Below are positions 33,038-43,184 of a stretch of DNA of 64,000 nucleotides, piece by piece (position 1 is the stretch's first letter; each line of letters begins with the position of its first letter). Location of the stretch: NCBI RefSeq assembly GCF_005405345.1, contig NZ_BJDW01000012.1, positions 1 to 64,000 of the forward strand. The letters are read 5' to 3'. Source of the DNA: Enterococcus viikkiensis (GTDB taxonomy: Bacteria; Bacillota; Bacilli; Lactobacillales; Enterococcaceae). The notes beneath the pieces were generated by a model that did no database searches, was not told where the DNA came from, and worked only from the letters and a program-made list of their open reading frames with translations. The translations under genes were made by a program, and so were the position numbers.

Positions 33038-33076
33038 AAAGACGTTTACCAACTTTTGGTAAACGTCTTTTTTTAA
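33038..33076. terminator. Bidirectional terminator between TPM gene and ABC exporter
   Basis: AAAGACGTTTACC, seven-base loop, GGTAAACGTCTTT with seven T residues. It serves both the plus-strand TPM gene and the minus-strand ABC gene. Confidence 0.85.
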
Positions 33077-34821
33077 TGTTCAAATTGGGCTTGATGGAGC
33101 TGATAGTAGTTGTCTTTTTTTGCTAAGAGTTCTTCATGAGTCCCTTGTTCGACGATGTTGCCGTTATTGACGACTAAGATCAAGTCGGCTTCACGAATCG
33201 TTGAGAGCCGGTGGGCGATGATGAAGGAAGTCTTATCCACCATCAAACGGCCCATTGCTGCTTGGATCAACAGTTCGGTTTGGGTATCGACATTGGAAGT
33301 CGCCTCATCTAAAATCAACAGCTCCGCATTTAGCAGCATCGCTCGGGCAATCGTCAGTAATTGTTTTTGACCTTGAGAAATTGCCAAACCGTCTTCGGTC
33401 ATGATCGTGTCATAGCCTTTAGGCAGTTGAGTAATAAAATCGTGGATGTGAGCGGCCTTCGTAGCGGAAACAACGTCTTCCATCGTGGCGGCTTCATTGC
33501 CATAGGTTAGATTTTCAAAAATTGTTCCAGTAAAGAGCCACGTGTCTTGCAAGACCATCGCGTATTGCTTCCGCAGACTTTCGCGGGTTGCTTCTTTGAT
33601 GTTTTGGCCATCTAAATAAATCGCGCCACTATTTGGATCGTAAAAACGCATTAATAGATTGACGATCGTCGTCTTGCCTGCACCGGTGGGCCCTACGATG
33701 GCGACCATGCTGCCGGGAGCGATGTCAAAGGATAGATCGTTGATTACCGGTTGCGCTTGCTGATAGCTGAAGGAGACATGATCGAAGCGAACAGCACCCT
33801 TCACCTGATTGAAGACGTAAGCCTCAGGTACATCCTGGACTTCAGGTTCTTCATCTAATAATTTGAAAATACGTTCAGCAGCAGCGATCGATGATTGCAA
33901 GTCACTGAAAATATTTGCCAGTTCGTTGATTGGGCCAGAGAATTTCCGTGAATACAGCACAAAGGACGAAAGTTTCCCTAATGTGAGATGCCCAAATAGG
34001 AAGAGGAACGCGCCTAAGATACTGATCAATGACAAGGAGACATTGTTGATGAAGTTGACGGAAGGTCCGGTCATACTGCCATAATATTCGGCATTGTAAT
34101 AGGCGGTCATGGCTTCGTCATTTTTAGTAGCGAAGCGCTTGATCATGGTTTCTTCTTGATGATAGACTTTCGTTGTTTGTTCACCGGATAAAAGTTCTTC
34201 GGTTAGACCGTTTAATTCCCCCAGCTTAGCGGAACGTTTGCGAAACAGCGGCTGAAATTTACTGGTCAAAAAGCGTGTTAGCAAAATCGATGCTGGCACG
34301 GTGACTAGGAAGATCGTTACCATTATTGGCGAAATCACCATCATCATTACAAAAGAACCGATGACGGTGACCAAACTGCTTAACACTTGGACGGAGTCGC
34401 TGGCTAGTGAGGTATTGATCGTGTCGATATCATAGCTCATGCGGCTGACGATATCCCCCGTTTGATGCTGATCGAAATAGCCGACTGGCAGTGAAACGAT
34501 TTTGTTAAATAAATCTTTCCGTAACCGAAAGGCGATTTTTTGACTCAAATAAATCATTAAGCGGCTGATACCGTAGCTTAAAATCGCTGAGGCTAAGTAA
34601 AAGCCCACCATCCAGGCACAGTAAAAGAAGACTTTCTGGAAGGCGACTTGTCCTTTTCCAATCTGGATTGCATCGATGGCATAGCCGGAAAGCAAAGGGC
34701 CGACTAAAGCAAATAAATTACTGGCGATGGTTAATAGCACTGCTAAAAGTAAAAGCCATTTGAATTGATACAAGTAGCCCCACAATCGCAGCAGGGTACC
34801 TTTACGTGAACTATTCTCCAA
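33073..34821 (-). CDS. ABC exporter half-transporter with canonical nucleotide site
   Basis: A 582-residue protein: six membrane segments (about 20-300), then an NBD with Walker A GPTGAGKTT, signature ISQGQKQ (a departure from LSGGQ), Walker B LLILDEATS with the catalytic Glu, and the switch IAHRLST. TTG 34821 is chosen as start because GGAGGGG stands six bases upstream; the frame continues to 34869 but that part overlaps the previous gene without a site. With the chosen start it overlaps the upstream gene by 11 bases. With the next protein it forms a heterodimeric type IV exporter like EfrAB, LmrCD or TM287/288. This is the half supplying the intact Walker B Glu and His. Confidence 0.88.
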   Translation of the reverse strand: MENSSRKGTLLRLWGYLYQFKWLLLLAVLLTIASNLFALVGPLLSGYAIDAIQIGKGQVAFQKVFFYCAWMVGFYLASAILSYGISRLMIYLSQKIAFRLRKDLFNKIVSLPVGYFDQHQTGDIVSRMSYDIDTINTSLASDSVQVLSSLVTVIGSFVMMMVISPIMVTIFLVTVPASILLTRFLTSKFQPLFRKRSAKLGELNGLTEELLSGEQTTKVYHQEETMIKRFATKNDEAMTAYYNAEYYGSMTGPSVNFINNVSLSLISILGAFLFLFGHLTLGKLSSFVLYSRKFSGPINELANIFSDLQSSIAAAERIFKLLDEEPEVQDVPEAYVFNQVKGAVRFDHVSFSYQQAQPVINDLSFDIAPGSMVAIVGPTGAGKTTIVNLLMRFYDPNSGAIYLDGQNIKEATRESLRKQYAMVLQDTWLFTGTIFENLTYGNEAATMEDVVSATKAAHIHDFITQLPKGYDTIMTEDGLAISQGQKQLLTIARAMLLNAELLILDEATSNVDTQTELLIQAAMGRLMVDKTSFIIAHRLSTIREADLILVVNNGNIVEQGTHEELLAKKDNYYQLHQAQFEH

Positions 34822-36532
34822 TGCTTGCCCCTCCAATCTGACCGTGGTAGATCGTTTGATAAGTTGCATTCTCAGCTAGCAGTTCTTCATGACTGCCGTA
34901 ACCGATCATTTTTCCTTTTTTTAAAAGAAGGATTTTGTCTGCATGTTGGATCGAGCTGATCCGTTGAGCAATCAAAATTTTGGTGGTCGCTGCAAAATGG
35001 GTTCGCAGGGCTTTTCTTAAATTCGCATCCGTATGATAGTCCAACGCGCTAGAGGAATCATCTAAGATCAAGAGATCCGGCTGACCAATCAACGCACGAG
35101 CTAAGAGTACTCGTTGTTTCTGGCCACCGCTGAGATTTTGTCCTTTGGCTTCTGAGGGGTAATCCAAACCGTCCGCTAATTTATCAATAAATTCTCGTGC
35201 CTGCGCATCGTCTATTGCTTGCTGGACTTGTACTTCTGAAAAAGCTCGACCGAATAAAATATTTTCACGGATCGTATCGGCAAATAGTACATCCTTTTGT
35301 AAGACCGCGCCGATTTTTTGATGCAGCGCGTCTAAGGAATAATGCTTGATGTCTTGACCGTCTAAAAGAATCTGTCCAGAGGTTCGGTCATACAAACGCA
35401 AGATCAGACTGGCGATGGTGGTTTTCCCGCTGCCAGTAGCCCCCATGATCCCTAATGTTTCGCCGGATGCTAGATTGAAGGAAATATCTTCAATCGCAGT
35501 TGCAGCGTCGGGATAGGCGAAGGTCACGTGATCGAAGCGTAATTTTGTTTCGCTTTCGTTGCGTTGTTCCAAAGTGCCGGGAACCAAGGTTGGTTTTTTC
35601 CGCAGGACATCGTTGATTCGTTTGGCTGAAGCCAGTCCTCGAGAATACAAAACAAAAATTCGCGTGATTGACAGCATCGCATTCAAAATGATCGTGAAAT
35701 ACGTCAAGAAAGCGACGATTACCCCGGGTTGTGTCAGTCCTGCATTGACGCGGTAGGCGCTGACGACGATTACGAGGGTCAAGCCTAGATTTAAAAATAA
35801 ATCCAATAATGCCGGTGAAGCAGCCAACGTCACATTGGCTTTCGTCTCCGCATTTACTAATGATTGATTGACTTGTTCAAAACGATTCCGTTCATACGCT
35901 TCTTTCGATAGCGCTTTGATGACGCGTGAACCAGTCACGTTTTCCCGCACCGTCAGCACGAGTTGATCGACCTTTGTTTGCAATTTACTAAATAGCGGGA
36001 CCCCTTTTTTAGAAATATGTGTGACCACCACGAAGATGATCGGCATCACCGCGACTAAGACCAGTGTCAACACCGGGTCTAAGGTGGTGGTAATCAAAAT
36101 TCCACCAATCAACAGGATCGGTGCGCGAATGCCCATCCGCAGCATGACCCCCAGTGTTAAATGAATATTGTAAGAATCTGTCGTGACTCGCGAGACTAAC
36201 GAGGAGACGCTGACTTCTTCAATTTGAGTCGTATCTAAATAACTAATTTTTTTGAATAGGTCATCGCGAATATGCTTGGTCGTGTTCTTCGCCGTTTTTG
36301 AGACCATGCGGTTGGCAATGATATTCGCCCATAAAGCAAAGGCGGAGGCCAATAGCATGACACCGCCCCACAAAAGGATTTTATGGGGATCTTTTTGTGG
36401 AATCACGTGGTCTAAAATATAGGCCAGCGTCCACGGGAGGACCAGTTCCATCATTGTTCCTAAAAATTTAATAATCACACCGATCGTCACTTGTGAACGA
36501 TAGGGTCGCAAATAGTTTAAAATTAATTTCAT
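34811..36532 (-). CDS. ABC exporter half-transporter with degenerate nucleotide site
   Basis: A 573-residue protein with six membrane segments (about 15-300) and an NBD: Walker A GATGSGKTT, canonical signature LSGGQKQRV, but Walker B ends LLILDDSSS (Asp for the catalytic Glu) and the switch reads IAQRISS (Gln for His). Such losses in one subunit, with a canonical partner, are typical of heterodimeric exporters in which one ATP site only binds. Its ATG overlaps the MarR gene stop by four bases (ATGA), so translation is coupled. Substrates are probably lipophilic drugs or ions; this is inferred from the family and from MarR control. Confidence 0.88.
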   Translation of the reverse strand: MKLILNYLRPYRSQVTIGVIIKFLGTMMELVLPWTLAYILDHVIPQKDPHKILLWGGVMLLASAFALWANIIANRMVSKTAKNTTKHIRDDLFKKISYLDTTQIEEVSVSSLVSRVTTDSYNIHLTLGVMLRMGIRAPILLIGGILITTTLDPVLTLVLVAVMPIIFVVVTHISKKGVPLFSKLQTKVDQLVLTVRENVTGSRVIKALSKEAYERNRFEQVNQSLVNAETKANVTLAASPALLDLFLNLGLTLVIVVSAYRVNAGLTQPGVIVAFLTYFTIILNAMLSITRIFVLYSRGLASAKRINDVLRKKPTLVPGTLEQRNESETKLRFDHVTFAYPDAATAIEDISFNLASGETLGIMGATGSGKTTIASLILRLYDRTSGQILLDGQDIKHYSLDALHQKIGAVLQKDVLFADTIRENILFGRAFSEVQVQQAIDDAQAREFIDKLADGLDYPSEAKGQNLSGGQKQRVLLARALIGQPDLLILDDSSSALDYHTDANLRKALRTHFAATTKILIAQRISSIQHADKILLLKKGKMIGYGSHEELLAENATYQTIYHGQIGGASIGE

Positions 36533-36966
36533 TTTTGCTCCTTACTACAAATGCGTGCTTCCGCAGTTGTCATGATCGTCTCTACGTCCGCCAATAGCTC
36601 AGTCTGTCGTTCAGCGGGGACTTCTGCCAATAGTGTCTGATTCCAGTCGGCTAAGATGTGGCGAATCTCCTCTTTGATCTCCTGTGCTTTTTCAGTGGGA
36701 AAAATTTGTAAGCGTCGGGCGTCTGTCGGATCACTTTTGCGAGTGATAAAGCCCTTTTGTTCTAGCTGCGCCAACTGGCGAGCGACGTTGCTTTTATTTA
36801 CAAAGATACGACAAGCCAGCTCTTCTTGGGAAATCCCCGGCCGATGGCAAATCGTTAAAATATAGGCGTGATGCATTTCTCCCAAGCCTAATTTTTTAAA
36901 TTCCTTTTCACGATACAAGGCTGAAAGTCGCGCGAGGCGATTGACCATTTGCATAAAAGAATCCAT
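36529..36966 (-). CDS. MarR-family regulator of the ABC exporter operon
   Basis: A 145-residue protein with a MarR winged helix (about 35-100: MHHAYILTICHRPGISQEELACRIFVNKSNVARQLAQLEQKGFITRKSDPTDARRLQIF). ATG 36966 follows AGAGGAAG on the minus strand; the longer frame to 37029 lacks support. It is the first gene of a three-gene operon (marR-ABC-ABC) with a 4-base overlap into the exporter. MarR proteins in this position usually repress their own operon and release DNA on binding a transported drug. A specific operator was not identified. Confidence 0.88.
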   Translation of the reverse strand: MDSFMQMVNRLARLSALYREKEFKKLGLGEMHHAYILTICHRPGISQEELACRIFVNKSNVARQLAQLEQKGFITRKSDPTDARRLQIFPTEKAQEIKEEIRHILADWNQTLLAEVPAERQTELLADVETIMTTAEARICSKEQK

Positions 36967-37165
36967 TTTCTTCCTCTCATCCTTCCTTTGAACCAGAATC
37001 AGTATAAAAGAAAACCGTTGCGGGTGCAACGATTAAAGGTTGAATTATTTTCCTCAATCTTTACACAACCATAACAATCTTTATTTTATCTTTGCATGAA
37101 GTTGTTCGAGCCTTAACAATGCGCCGCTATACTTTTTTAAGAGGCGGGCAATCACTTAACATACT

Positions 37166-37194
37166 TTGCTAGGTGTGGAGGACACAACTAGCAA
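37166..37194. promoter_or_regulatory. Inverted repeat upstream of the aminoethylphosphonate operon
   Basis: TTGCTAG (37166-37172) and CTAGCAA (37188-37194) flank GTGTGGAGGACAC, itself a GTGT/ACAC stem. As RNA this is one long hairpin in the leader, about 65 bases before the ATPase gene; as DNA it could be an operator. The regulator is unknown. Confidence 0.45.
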
Positions 37195-37258
37195 TCAAAA
37201 ATAAAGAAGGACTCTTGGGAAGAACGCCCCTTCAAGATAAAAAAAGGAGAGAACAATT

Positions 37259-38023
37259 GTGCTGAAACTCGAAAAAATCTACAAGCAATTCCAAGAAACG
37301 ACGGTGCTGGAAGATATCAACTTAGAGATCGCAGCTGGCGAGATTGTCTCTATTTTAGGGCAATCCGGTTCGGGCAAAACGACATTGTTGAATTTGATCT
37401 TAGGAGTAGAAGAACCGACAGCGGGAAAAATTTATTTTAATGATAAAGAAATCACTCATACGTTAATGGAGAAACGGCCTTTCAATATCGTTTTTCAAGA
37501 TTACGCGCTGTTTCCTCATTTAACCGCGTATCAAAATCTGATCTACGGCTTAAAAAATCAAAAGGATCGTTCTTCTAGTGACGAGGTAGCGGAATTGATT
37601 CAGCTGCTGAACTTAGAAAAACATTTAGACAAACCAATCCATCAATTGTCAGGTGGTCAAAAACAGCGGGTAGCGTTAGGCCGAACATTAGTGATGAAGC
37701 CGCAGCTGCTGCTGTTAGATGAACCATTGAGCGCATTGGATGGGGTGATCAAGGAATCCATCAAGGAAAAAATCCAAGAAATTGCCCGCAAGCTGCATTT
37801 AACCATCATCATCGTCACCCATGATCCGGAAGAAGCATTGACGATGTCCGACAAGATCGTCGTGTTAGATGAAGGAAAGATCGCCCAGTGCAGCTCACCA
37901 GTGGAGATTATGAGTGCGGCTTCTTGCCATTTTGTGGAAGAATTCATCGTCAATCAATTAGCAATCAAGCAACGGAACATCCAACAGATTTTTCAAGCGT
38001 CCATGAAGCTGGTGGCTACATGA
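37259..38023 (+). CDS. ABC transporter ATPase, probable 2-aminoethylphosphonate uptake
   Basis: A 254-residue importer ATPase: Walker A GQSGSGKTT (about 36-44), Q-loop VFQDYALFPH, signature LSGGQKQRV (about 128), Walker B LLLLDEPLSALD and switch His in IIIVTHDPEEAL. The start is GTG 37259 behind AAAGGAGAG. Substrate is inferred from the operon: it is followed by a permease, a binding lipoprotein and the two enzymes that degrade 2-aminoethylphosphonate. It overlaps the permease by four bases (ATGA). Confidence 0.88.
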   Translation: MLKLEKIYKQFQETTVLEDINLEIAAGEIVSILGQSGSGKTTLLNLILGVEEPTAGKIYFNDKEITHTLMEKRPFNIVFQDYALFPHLTAYQNLIYGLKNQKDRSSSDEVAELIQLLNLEKHLDKPIHQLSGGQKQRVALGRTLVMKPQLLLLDEPLSALDGVIKESIKEKIQEIARKLHLTIIIVTHDPEEALTMSDKIVVLDEGKIAQCSSPVEIMSAASCHFVEEFIVNQLAIKQRNIQQIFQASMKLVAT

Positions 38024-39675
38024 GTAGGTTTTTTTCCTTGAAACGTTTCAGCAGCTGGTTGGTCTTAGGATTTTTCATTTTATTTATAGCGTGGCCATTA
38101 GTGCAGATCGTTTTGACTGCTTTTCCTGAGGTCGGCGGGAAAAACATTGACGTTTTTAGTCCTAAGTGGCGAGCCTCCTTTAGTAATAGCTTGAGCTATT
38201 CCTTAATTGCGACCAGCTGTTCGACTTTGCTAGGATTTCTCTTAGCTTACGGCAATAATTTTACGCAGATCAATCGCAAGTTTTTAAAGCTGAATTAGAG
38301 CATCTTGCATTTTCCGATGTTGCTACCAACGATTACTTATGGCTTTGTTCTTATTTATGCCTTTGGAAGTCAAGGATTGTGGAGCAAAATTTTCAAACAG
38401 GAGCTGTTTCCCATCTATGGATCCATCGGCATTTTATTAGGTTTTATCATTTATACTTTGCCACCAATCTTCATTTTGATTAATAATTCCATGAAATATA
38501 TAGATACGCAGCTGTTCATCGTTTCTCGTTTGATGGGGGACGCATGGCATCGGTCTTTAGTCAAGACGATTTTGACTCCTTTGGCTCGGGTTTTGGCGGT
38601 GGCTTTTTTACAAGGGTTTTTCATGTCCTTCACGGATTTTGGGATTCCCAGTGCGGTAGGCGGACAGACACCTTTTATCACGACTCTATTATATGAAGGC
38701 TTTATGGGAACGATCCCGAATTTTCAATTTGGTTCACTGGTAGCGTTGACGATGCTTTTGCCATCGATCGTAAGTATTTTGATTTTGAATCATTTGCAAA
38801 AGAAGGTCGTACGATACGAAAAACCACGACCGATTGTGCTGAAAAAAAATCCAGTCAGAGATTGGCTTTTCCGATTGCTGTTTTTAAGCGTCTCCTTATT
38901 TATCTTAGGCGTGTTCGCAGTCTTGCTGATTATTCCAATGGTCACGAATTGGCCTTATGAGTTGCAGCCGACCGTTACTAATTTCGCTCGCTTTATTCAA
39001 GACGACAGTCTCGTTTCTACTTTGAGAAATTCTTTGATGATGGCGTTATTGACCGCGTTGGTTGGAACGGTGATCGCATATTTCGCAGCGATCCTGACTT
39101 CACGGGAGCGGAACTTGTATAAGGTCAATCAAGTGATCGACAGCATCGCGACGATCACTAACTCGATTCCAGGCATGGTTTTAGGGGTCGCCTTCTTATT
39201 ACTGTTTAGCGACACTCCGCTGCATAATACGTTGCTGATCTTAGTCATCGTTACGGTCATTCATTATTTTTCTACGCCGTATCAAATGGCGAAGGAAGCC
39301 TTGCAAAAAATGAATTTGAATTGGGAGAACACCGCGAAATTAATGGGAGACAGCTGGATCAAAACAGTTTGGCGAATCTTGATCCCGAATTCTAAAATCA
39401 CGATCATTGATATTTTTTCTTACTATTTCTTCAATTCAATGGTCACTATCAGCGCGGTAATTTTCTTGACTAGCGCCAACACAATGGTTATTACCGCCAA
39501 GCTGAAGGAGCTTCAGCATTTTGGCCGGTTTAACGATATCTTCATGCTGTCACTGTTTTTACTAGTCATTAATTTAAGCGTACAAGGATTGATGCAATTA
39601 GCGAAGCAAACGACGCTTCCAAGTTTTTTAACGAATCTAGGGAAAAAACATTCGATTGAGAAAAAACACGTATAA
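38020..39675 (+). pseudogene. 2-aminoethylphosphonate ABC permease, interrupted by an in-frame TAG
   Basis: The frame starts at ATG 38020, overlapping the ATPase stop, and runs to 39675, but codon 93 (38296-38298) is TAG. The flanking frame is continuous: about 92 residues with the first membrane segment, then about 458 residues with LHFPMLLPTITYGFV and two permease-type EAA-like loops (LMGDAWHRSLVKTILTP and LMGDSWIKTVWRILIPN), as in fused two-domain permeases. A single base change explains the stop (for example from CAG, AAG or GAG). A downstream start could make a shortened protein lacking the first segment. Loss of uptake is likely unless the stop is suppressed or is a sequencing error. 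Confidence 0.8.
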
Positions 39676-39691
39676 AGAAGGAGAAGGATGA

Positions 39692-40663
39692 ATGAAAAAC
39701 AAATTAATCGTCTTACTAGGCTGTATCTTTACCTTGTTGTTATTAGGAGCTTGCAGCAAAAGCAACGCCGCGAATGACAAGGTAACGATCTATACGAATG
39801 CGGATGAGGAGCCAGTAGCAGTAATGAAAAAAGTTTTAGACGATAACGGCTATAAAGGTAAGTACGTCCTGCAATCTTTTGGGACTTCAGAGCTAGGCGG
39901 AAAGCTGTTGGCAGAAGGCAAAAATATCGAAGCGGACCTAGTAACGATGAGTACCTTCTATTTGAATAGTGCGCAGCAAAAGGAAAAAATGTTCAAGGAA
40001 GAAAAGTTACCGGTCAAACCTTTAGCGAAAATTCCGGACTACGCCGCGCCCTTCACTGTGCAAGAAGGTACGATCTTTTACAACACTGACAAAATGAAGG
40101 AATTGCATTTACCGATCCCGAAAAGTTTAAAAGATTTAGCGGACCCGCAATATAAAGGCGTTCTATCAATCTCCGACATTAAGCAATCGTCTACGGCATG
40201 GCTGTTATTCCAAGCGTTAGTTGATACTTACGGCAAGGATGAAGCAAAGACGATTTTAAAAGCTATTTATAAAAATACTGGCGACCATTTAGAAAGCTCA
40301 GGCTCAGGTCCCATCAAAAAGGTTCGTTTAGGAGAAGTCGCGCTGGGCTTCGGTCTACGTCACCAAGCGGTCAAAGACAAGACGGATGGTTTGCCTATCG
40401 ATTTCGTGGAGCCTTCAGAAGGCACCTATACATTGACCGAGTCGTTAGCGGTAATTGACAAAGGTAAAAGTACGAACCCTGAAGCGGAAAAAATGCTGGA
40501 CGTGATTTTGAAAAAGGGTCGGAAGGATTTATTAGAAATTTATCCCAGCGCTTTATACGAAGGGGAAAAAGTTAACAGCCGCGCCCTTGCGAAAGAACAA
40601 AAAGTCTTCCCTGAAGAATTGACGGCGGAATTATTAGAGCATCATCAAAAACTAGTGGATTAA
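39692..40663 (+). CDS. Phosphonate ABC transporter substrate-binding lipoprotein
   Basis: A 323-residue lipoprotein: signal peptide with lipobox LLGAC (Cys about 21), then a type II periplasmic-binding fold of the iron(III)/2-aminoethylphosphonate group (VTIYTNADEEPVAVMKKVLDDNGYKG; AADLVTMSTFY-like ligand loop; TIFYNTDKMKELHLPIPKSLKDLADPQYKG). It captures substrate outside the membrane and hands it to the permease. AAGGAGAAGGATGA precedes its ATG. It is the third gene of the operon and directly precedes phnW. Confidence 0.85.
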   Translation: MKNKLIVLLGCIFTLLLLGACSKSNAANDKVTIYTNADEEPVAVMKKVLDDNGYKGKYVLQSFGTSELGGKLLAEGKNIEADLVTMSTFYLNSAQQKEKMFKEEKLPVKPLAKIPDYAAPFTVQEGTIFYNTDKMKELHLPIPKSLKDLADPQYKGVLSISDIKQSSTAWLLFQALVDTYGKDEAKTILKAIYKNTGDHLESSGSGPIKKVRLGEVALGFGLRHQAVKDKTDGLPIDFVEPSEGTYTLTESLAVIDKGKSTNPEAEKMLDVILKKGRKDLLEIYPSALYEGEKVNSRALAKEQKVFPEELTAELLEHHQKLVD

Positions 40664-40677
40664 GTGAGGAGCACAAC

Positions 40678-41772
40678 ATGGAATACAAATTATTGACGCC
40701 GGGTCCATTGACGACTACGGCGACTGTCAAGCAAGCGATGCTGACGGATCAGTGTACATGGGATCAAGAATACAAAACGATTACACAAGAGATTCGGCAG
40801 AAGCTGTTGATTTTAGCCGGCGTCTCAGAGCAGGAATACACGACGGTTTTGATGCAAGGTAGCGGTTCCTTCGGTGTGGAATCGGTGCTTAGCTCGATGA
40901 TTAAGCCGACAGATCATTTGTTGATTTGTGCCAATGGGGCGTACGGTCAACGGATCGTCGCCATGAGCGAACGCTATCAACTGAACTATACCGTTTACGA
41001 AGTGGCAGAGAACGCGATTCCTTTAGCGGCGGACATCGCAAAGCTCATCAAAGCCAATCCGACGATCACAGCGCTAGCGATGGTTCATAGTGAGACGACG
41101 TCAGGTATTTTGAATGAGTTAGCGGAAATCGCTCAGTTAGCCAAGGAGCAACAGTTACTTTTTATTGTTGATGCGATGTCCAGCTTTGGCGGTATCCCCA
41201 TCGATGTTTCAGGATTGGGAATTGATTTTCTGATCTCTAGCGCAAATAAATGCATTCAAGGCGTGCCAGGCTTTTCTTTTGTGATTGCTAAGCGAAAAGA
41301 ATTAGAACAGCGGCAAACCTATGCTCGGACGTTGTCTTTAGATCTGTATGATCAATATAAAGTCATGGAAAAGGATGGAAAATGGCGTTTCACTTCGCCA
41401 ACTCACACGGTGCTAGCCTTTTATCAAGCGTTGATTGAACTGGAGAAAGAAGGCGGCATCTATCAGCGGTATGTCCGCTACTTGACGAACAATCGACTGC
41501 TGCGGCAAAAAATGTCTGAGATTGGCTATTATCCCTTTATTAAAGAACATCAAGGCCCCTTCATTACTTCGTTTTATTATCCGAAAAGGGGAAACTTTAA
41601 ATTTGATCAGTTCTATGCGTTTTTGAAGGAGCATGGCTTTGTAATCTATCCAGGTAAGATCAGTTCACAGGAATGTTTTCGTATTGGCAATATTGGCGAG
41701 ATTTATCCAGAGGATATCGACCGCTTAGTTGAAATAATTGAACATTATTCGGAGGTAGCCTATGTCAGTTAA
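40678..41772 (+). CDS. phnW: 2-aminoethylphosphonate--pyruvate transaminase
   Basis: A 364-residue fold-type I PLP aminotransferase. LLTPGPLTTTATVKQAM at the start is characteristic of PhnW; the PLP Lys lies in SANKCIQGVPGFSF (about 193), with the Asp of FIVDAMSSFGG (about 168) contacting the pyridine nitrogen. It converts 2-aminoethylphosphonate and pyruvate to phosphonoacetaldehyde and alanine. The length matches the family. It lies 14 bases after the binding protein and overlaps phnX by 11 bases, so the two enzymes are made together. Confidence 0.93.
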   Translation: MEYKLLTPGPLTTTATVKQAMLTDQCTWDQEYKTITQEIRQKLLILAGVSEQEYTTVLMQGSGSFGVESVLSSMIKPTDHLLICANGAYGQRIVAMSERYQLNYTVYEVAENAIPLAADIAKLIKANPTITALAMVHSETTSGILNELAEIAQLAKEQQLLFIVDAMSSFGGIPIDVSGLGIDFLISSANKCIQGVPGFSFVIAKRKELEQRQTYARTLSLDLYDQYKVMEKDGKWRFTSPTHTVLAFYQALIELEKEGGIYQRYVRYLTNNRLLRQKMSEIGYYPFIKEHQGPFITSFYYPKRGNFKFDQFYAFLKEHGFVIYPGKISSQECFRIGNIGEIYPEDIDRLVEIIEHYSEVAYVS

Positions 41773-42577
41773 AACAATTATTTTAGATTGGGCTGGTACG
41801 ACGGTTGACTTTGGTTGTATGGCCCCAGTTCAAGCCTTTAAAAGGGCTTTTGAGAACAAAGGGATCACTCTTTCTTATGAAGAAATTCGTAAACCCATGG
41901 GAATGTTGAAGCTGGACCATATCAAGCAGCTGTTAGCATTAGAGACAGTGAAGCAGCAATGGCTGGAACAATTTGGTAAAGCCAGTAATGAAGCAGCGGC
42001 TCTGTCGATTTATCAAGATTTTGAGAAATACCTCTTTGCGGATCTAGCAGAGCACAGTCAGTTGAAGCCGGAAACAAAACAGGCGATCAGAAAGATTAAA
42101 CAGCTGGGCTTTAATATTGGGACAACCACCGGGTACACTCGAGCGATGATGACGGTCGTAGCAGAGACAGCCAAAGTCGAAGGCTATCATCCCGATTATT
42201 TAGTCACACCAGATGAGGTTGGATCACTCGGACGGCCGTATCCTTACATGATCTATCAGAATATGCGTCATTTCCAAAATCGTTCAGTGCGAGAAGTAAT
42301 CAAAGTCGGCGATACCTTCTCAGACATCCAAGAAGGGAAAAATGCTGGGGTTTTAAGTATCGCGGTGACGGAAGGTAGTTCGGTGATGGGTCTTTCCTTT
42401 GACGAATACAAACAATTATCAAAAGACGAAATGGCTCATTTGAATCAGCAGACCGCGGATAGATTTTATCAGCAGGGCGCAGATCTGTGTGTGAAAAATT
42501 TATTAGAGTTGGCAGAATTATTGCAGGAGCATACCATGATCCCACAATTGATCAAAAAGAAATCTGCAATTCGTTAA
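41762..42577 (+). CDS. phnX: Phosphonoacetaldehyde hydrolase
   Basis: A 271-residue HAD-superfamily enzyme. The nucleophile Asp is in ILDWAGTTVD (about residue 9), the Schiff-base Lys in the cap is in KPMGMLKLDHI (about 50), the Thr/Ser loop in GTTTGYTRAMM (about 119) and the metal acids in VGDTFSDIQEG (about 180). It splits phosphonoacetaldehyde to acetaldehyde and phosphate, completing the release of phosphorus from 2-aminoethylphosphonate. GGAGG stands before its ATG inside phnW. A strong terminator follows. Confidence 0.93.
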   Translation: MSVKTIILDWAGTTVDFGCMAPVQAFKRAFENKGITLSYEEIRKPMGMLKLDHIKQLLALETVKQQWLEQFGKASNEAAALSIYQDFEKYLFADLAEHSQLKPETKQAIRKIKQLGFNIGTTTGYTRAMMTVVAETAKVEGYHPDYLVTPDEVGSLGRPYPYMIYQNMRHFQNRSVREVIKVGDTFSDIQEGKNAGVLSIAVTEGSSVMGLSFDEYKQLSKDEMAHLNQQTADRFYQQGADLCVKNLLELAELLQEHTMIPQLIKKKSAIR

Positions 42578-42583
42578 CAGAAG

Positions 42584-42624
42584 TGTTGAGGACGACGTGA
42601 GCAACGTTATCCTCAACTTTTTTT
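42584..42624 (+). terminator. Terminator of the phosphonate operon
   Basis: GTTGAGGA and TCCTCAAC enclose a second stem ACGT/ACGT, followed by seven T residues, just behind phnX. Confidence 0.85.
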
Positions 42625-43184
42625 ATTTTGAAATAAAAAAAATCACTCGTCTTGAATCAAAAACGAAATAGAAAAACAAAAAAAAGAATTCAGTAGTTTT
42701 GAACTAGTCATTTGATTTTATTTTTATGGAAATTTGAGCAGCATCAAATAGGATGACGGATACAACGGTTGATAGTACTCATTTTTATTCAAAAATTAAA
42801 TTTTATATTGAAAAAATGGCTGAGACTTTCCTTATAAATGCGGGTAGAATAATGGTGTAACCAATGCTAAAGTGCTTTGAAAAGTCTTTTATTCGCAATT
42901 TTATGTTGAAAGGAAATGAATGTATTCGTTGGCGAAAATGCTAGCAAATAAAGTTCATAGAAAACAAACAAGTTAAATGACATAAAAGATATGGTCATTG
43001 TAATTTTACTATTTTCAGCAGAGGAGTGATTGAATGGGGGTTCAATCACAGTTGTCTTAGGGGAATGCCATGAATCAGTAAAATAGTGTGACTTAAGCTA
43101 CTTATTTAAATCTTGTTTGTGAGCGGTGGGGGAATGATTGGCAGTCGTTTTTTTAGATGTGAATGCATCATTATTGAAGAATGA
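42625..43184. other. Long gap before the autolysin gene, possible small RNA
   Basis: About 560 bases with no supportable protein gene. GTGATTGAA (43026-43034) and TTCAATCAC (43041-43049) form a perfect 9-bp stem. The frame MGVQSQLS inside it follows GGAG but is only 8 codons. The region ends at a strong terminator although no gene precedes it, which suggests a short non-coding transcript. No promoter could be fixed. Confidence 0.4.
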
